This document shows positions 22,945 to 25,341 of a stretch of DNA of 25,341 nucleotides, piece by piece. A model generated the notes under the pieces. It was not told the DNA's origin. It saw only the letters and a program-made list of their open reading frames with translations, and ran no database searches. Position numbers and translations under genes: made by a program. The stretch comes from an uncultured Dialister sp. (GTDB lineage Bacteria; Bacillota; Negativicutes; Veillonellales; Dialisteraceae). The number at the start of each line of letters is the position of its first letter. The stretch's first letter is position 1. Where the stretch lies: positions 1-25,341 of the forward strand of contig NZ_UQKJ01000019.1 of NCBI RefSeq assembly GCF_900541605.1, in the 5' to 3' direction.

Positions 22945-24390
22945 ATGGAAGAAATTAAAGTTTATAACACACTGACAAAGAAAAAAGAGGTATTTAAACC
23001 GATAACACCGGGGGAAGCAAAAATTTACGTCTGCGGTGTAACTCCTTATAACCATCCTCACATTGGGAACGCCCGTCCGGCGGTGACCTGGGATGTTATC
23101 CGCCGATATCTGGAATATATCGGATACAAAGTGACTTTTGTACAGAACTTCACAGATGTAGATGATAAAATCATCAATAAAGCCAATGCAGAAGGCACGG
23201 ACTGGAAAACGATTTCCGACCGTTATATTGATGCCTATTTCCAGGTTATGGATGCCCTTCATGTACGCCGTGCTGATGTATATCCTCGGGTTTCCGAACA
23301 CATGGATGATATTATCCATATGGTAGAAACGCTGATCAAAAAGGGACATGCCTATGTTCTTGGTGGTGATGTTTACTATGATATTTCCACATTCAAGGAT
23401 TATGGCAAGCTGTCGGGCCGGAAGATTGAGGACATGCTCGCTGGTGCCCGCATTGAAGTCAATGATGAAAAGAGAAATCCCGGAGACTTTGCACTTTGGA
23501 AAGCTGCCAAACCGGGAGAACCTTTCTGGGAAAGCCCCTGGGGGAAAGGCCGTCCGGGCTGGCATATAGAATGCTCTGCCATGTCCATTCATTATTTGGG
23601 AAAAACATTTGATTTCCACGGAGGCGGTTCTGACCTGATTTTCCCGCACCATGAAAATGAAATTGCCCAGTCCGAAGGATGCACGGGGTGCCATTTTGTT
23701 GATTACTGGCTTCACAATGGTTTCATTACCATCAATTCGGAAAAAATGAGCAAGTCTTTGAATAACTTCTTCCTTGTAAAGGATGTGCTTGAAAAGTATT
23801 CCGGCGATGCGCTCCGGTATTTCCTCCTTTCCACCCATTATAGAAGTCCATTGGATTTCTCCGATGACCGGCTGGAAGAAGCAGAAAAGAACATGGATAA
23901 ATTGAAAGATGTCATTGCCCGGGTGAAAGAACTTTCCGGCAAAGAAGGATCGGTAAAGACCGATGCCTCCCAGGCTCTTGAAAAGGCAGCCGATGAGGAC
24001 ATGAAAGTTTTCCACGATGCCATGGATGATGATTTCAATACAGGCCTGGCTACCGGTGCCATGTTTGACCTGGCAAAGGCAATCAATGTCTACTACAATG
24101 AAGTACATGGCGGCACTGCATTCGACAGGGAAGCTTTGGACAAGGCCGGAAACGCATTCAAGACGATTTTGGATATCCTTGGTATTCTGGAAAAGGAATG
24201 GAAGAAGAAAGAAGCCTACGACGACAAGGACTATAATGACCTTATGGATGTGATCCTGTCTGTCCGTCAGTCCGCCAGAAAGGCAAAGCAGTACCAGCTG
24301 GCCGATGAAATTCGTGACAAGCTTGGTGAAATCGGTATTGTGATTGAAGATACTCCTACAGGAGCAAGGTGGAAAAAGCGTGGAGTTTAA
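22945..24390 (+). CDS. cysS: Cysteine--tRNA ligase
   Basis: CysS charges tRNA-Cys with cysteine; it is a cytoplasmic class I synthetase, active as a monomer, with a zinc ion that selects cysteine over serine. The 481-residue protein has the HIGH-type motif HIGN at residues 39-42 in GVTPYNHPHIGNA and a perfect KMSKS at residues 267-271. The zinc ligands expected from the family are visible as Cys30, Cys210 (ECSAMS), His235 and Glu239 (HHENE). The start follows GGAGG at 22933-22937. It is controlled by the Cys T-box and begins a tight unit with mrnC and rlmB, which overlap one another, the arrangement seen in many Firmicutes. Confidence 0.97.
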   Translation: MEEIKVYNTLTKKKEVFKPITPGEAKIYVCGVTPYNHPHIGNARPAVTWDVIRRYLEYIGYKVTFVQNFTDVDDKIINKANAEGTDWKTISDRYIDAYFQVMDALHVRRADVYPRVSEHMDDIIHMVETLIKKGHAYVLGGDVYYDISTFKDYGKLSGRKIEDMLAGARIEVNDEKRNPGDFALWKAAKPGEPFWESPWGKGRPGWHIECSAMSIHYLGKTFDFHGGGSDLIFPHHENEIAQSEGCTGCHFVDYWLHNGFITINSEKMSKSLNNFFLVKDVLEKYSGDALRYFLLSTHYRSPLDFSDDRLEEAEKNMDKLKDVIARVKELSGKEGSVKTDASQALEKAADEDMKVFHDAMDDDFNTGLATGAMFDLAKAINVYYNEVHGGTAFDREALDKAGNAFKTILDILGILEKEWKKKEAYDDKDYNDLMDVILSVRQSARKAKQYQLADEIRDKLGEIGIVIEDTPTGARWKKRGV

Positions 24391-24853
24391 AAGAGTCCTG
24401 TTCCTGAAAAAGCAGATGGCCCATAAGATTGGTAAAGCATCTCCTGTTCTTGGTGAGCAGGAGGTCTTTTCCATGGATGCCTTAACCCTGGCCTACATGG
24501 GCGATGTATGCTGGTCATTTTTTATCAGGAAATCATTAATCGATACGGGTATATATAATGTACAGATTCTGAACAGCCTGGCATCGGAAATTGTTTCCGC
24601 CCGGTGGCAGAGTCGTATCCTTTTCGAAATCAGGGAACTGCTGAATGAAAGGGAATTAAAGGTCTGCAAAAGAGCGAGAAATACAAGTTCCCATGTGCCA
24701 AAGAGCGCTACGGTAGAAGAGTATCGGGAATCTACAGCCTTTGAGGCACTTCTGGGATACCTGCAGCTCTCCGGGCAGGTGGAACGGCTGGATTTCCTGA
24801 TGCAGCGCAGCCTGAAGTATGTGGCAGGAGAAATGGGACATGAAAACGGATAA
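24380..24853 (+). CDS. mrnC: Mini-ribonuclease 3
   Basis: Mini-III is a dimeric RNase III-like nuclease without a double-strand RNA-binding domain; in Bacillus it trims both ends of 23S rRNA precursors. The protein has 157 residues from the chosen start and shows the RNase III-type core with ALTLAYMGDVCWSFFIRK (the metal-binding Asp42) and AFEALLGYLQL (metal-binding Glu). An upstream ATG at 24344 is in frame but overlaps cysS by 47 bases, and the first ATG after the chosen site (24416) has only a weak ribosome site. GTG 24380 is preferred for AAGGTGG at 24366-24372 and the short overlap with cysS; the exact start is uncertain by about 12 residues. rlmB follows with a 14-base overlap, so the three genes form one unit. 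Confidence 0.88.
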   Translation: MEFKRVLFLKKQMAHKIGKASPVLGEQEVFSMDALTLAYMGDVCWSFFIRKSLIDTGIYNVQILNSLASEIVSARWQSRILFEIRELLNERELKVCKRARNTSSHVPKSATVEEYRESTAFEALLGYLQLSGQVERLDFLMQRSLKYVAGEMGHENG

Positions 24854-25341
24854 ACGGAAAGGTCCTTCTTTTAAGAATGATCGCAAGCTGGCAGAACGGA
24901 AGAGAAAATTTTACGGAAAAGGAGAAAAAAGAGGAGACAGGGGGCAGGGACCGTCTTCAGATTCTCTTCTGATTTGCGGAAGGAACAGCGTCACGGAGTT
25001 TCTCCATGCCGGGGGAGTGCGAAAAGTCTTTGTAAAGGAAGGAAAGAAGGATGAACGTCTTCTTTCTATTCTTTCGTTGGCCGGGGAGAAAGGCACTTCT
25101 GTGGAAGAGGTTTCGGAAGACCGGCTGGATGAACTGGCCCAGGGAATTGTGCATCAGGGAATCGCTGCACTTCTTAAGCCCTATGAGTATGCGGATTTGG
25201 ACAATGTCCTTTCTGAGTGGGAAGGCAAATCTCCAATCCTCATTCTTTTGGATGGGCTTGAGGACGTAAGAAATCTGGGAGCTATTGTGCGTACAGCGGA
25301 ATGTGCCGGTGCGGCGGCGGTGCTGCTGCCGAAACATAAAA
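24840..25341 (+). CDS. rlmB: 23S rRNA (guanosine-2'-O-)-methyltransferase RlmB, partial
   Basis: A SpoU/TrmH-family enzyme that methylates the ribose of a guanosine in 23S rRNA (G2251 in E. coli) with S-adenosylmethionine; it is also known as TrmH group 3 or YacO. About 167 residues are present and the frame runs off the right edge. The N-terminus is a lysine/arginine-rich extension (residues 1-40, many KRK/GDR patches). It is followed by the substrate-binding domain beginning LICGRNSVTEFL and the start of the SPOUT domain with LDGLEDVRNLGAIVRTAECAG, the family motif 1; the usual DP before N is DVR here. The start ATG at 24840 lies inside the 3' end of mrnC, with AGGAG at 24826-24830. It belongs to the cysS-mrnC-rlmB unit. 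Confidence 0.9.
   Translation, partial: MKTDKRKGPSFKNDRKLAERKRKFYGKGEKRGDRGQGPSSDSLLICGRNSVTEFLHAGGVRKVFVKEGKKDERLLSILSLAGEKGTSVEEVSEDRLDELAQGIVHQGIAALLKPYEYADLDNVLSEWEGKSPILILLDGLEDVRNLGAIVRTAECAGAAAVLLPKHK

Noticed and set aside
22666..24474. 602-codon open frame on the minus strand
   Set aside because: It is antisense to cysS and the T-box leader and resembles no known protein.
1..25341. CRISPR array, tRNA, rRNA, complete insertion sequence
   Set aside because: No regularly spaced repeats, tRNA cloverleaf, rRNA segments or transposase-like proteins were seen on either strand.

Overview
This 25.3 kb window looks like ordinary chromosome from an anaerobic, low-to-mid GC Firmicute. The best guess is a diderm of the class Negativicutes, such as Dialister or another Veillonellaceae. 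This is inference from T-box leaders on valS and cysS, the tightly packed cysS-mrnC-rlmB block, sigma-A-like promoters, strong AGGAGG ribosome sites and the protein sequences. No rRNA, tRNA, CRISPR array, phage or intact insertion sequence was found.

Layout, left to right: an MFS exporter (+); sppA with a Yip1-like membrane protein (+); glmS (+), trpS (+) and nhaA (+), each with its own promoter and, for glmS, trpS and nhaA, a clear terminator; then a minus-strand pair cobO-ptsI converging on nhaA, and a minus-strand DedA/TVP38-type membrane protein. Next come a Val-specific T-box leader with valS (+), folC (+) and an orphan citC-like ligase (+), which converges on a minus-strand HD-domain hydrolase. 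The last third carries a sirtuin (+), amtB-glnB (+), a structured non-coding RNA, a Cys-specific T-box leader and the overlapping genes cysS-mrnC-rlmB (+). rlmB runs off the right edge.

The genes are mostly core metabolism: aminoacyl-tRNA charging (trpS, valS, cysS), cell-wall precursor supply (glmS), folate (folC), cobalamin activation (cobO), nitrogen uptake and sensing (amtB, glnB), Na+/H+ exchange (nhaA), membrane protein quality control (sppA) and ribosome/rRNA maturation (mrnC, rlmB). The more interesting material is between genes. A roughly 214-nt RNA at 22405-22618 starts from a near-consensus promoter and is closed by a terminal stem; it may belong to the raiA-motif family. The T-box leader of cysS follows it directly, with no obvious promoter of its own. 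A stem-rich element lies at 18995-19078 in a 746-bp gap. A 16-bp motif recurs upstream of two minus-strand genes. A strong promoter upstream of amtB is followed at once by a terminator. Several long gaps (6661-6886, 10621-10919, 11890-12230, 18842-19380) contain sequence that could not be assigned to any known feature.
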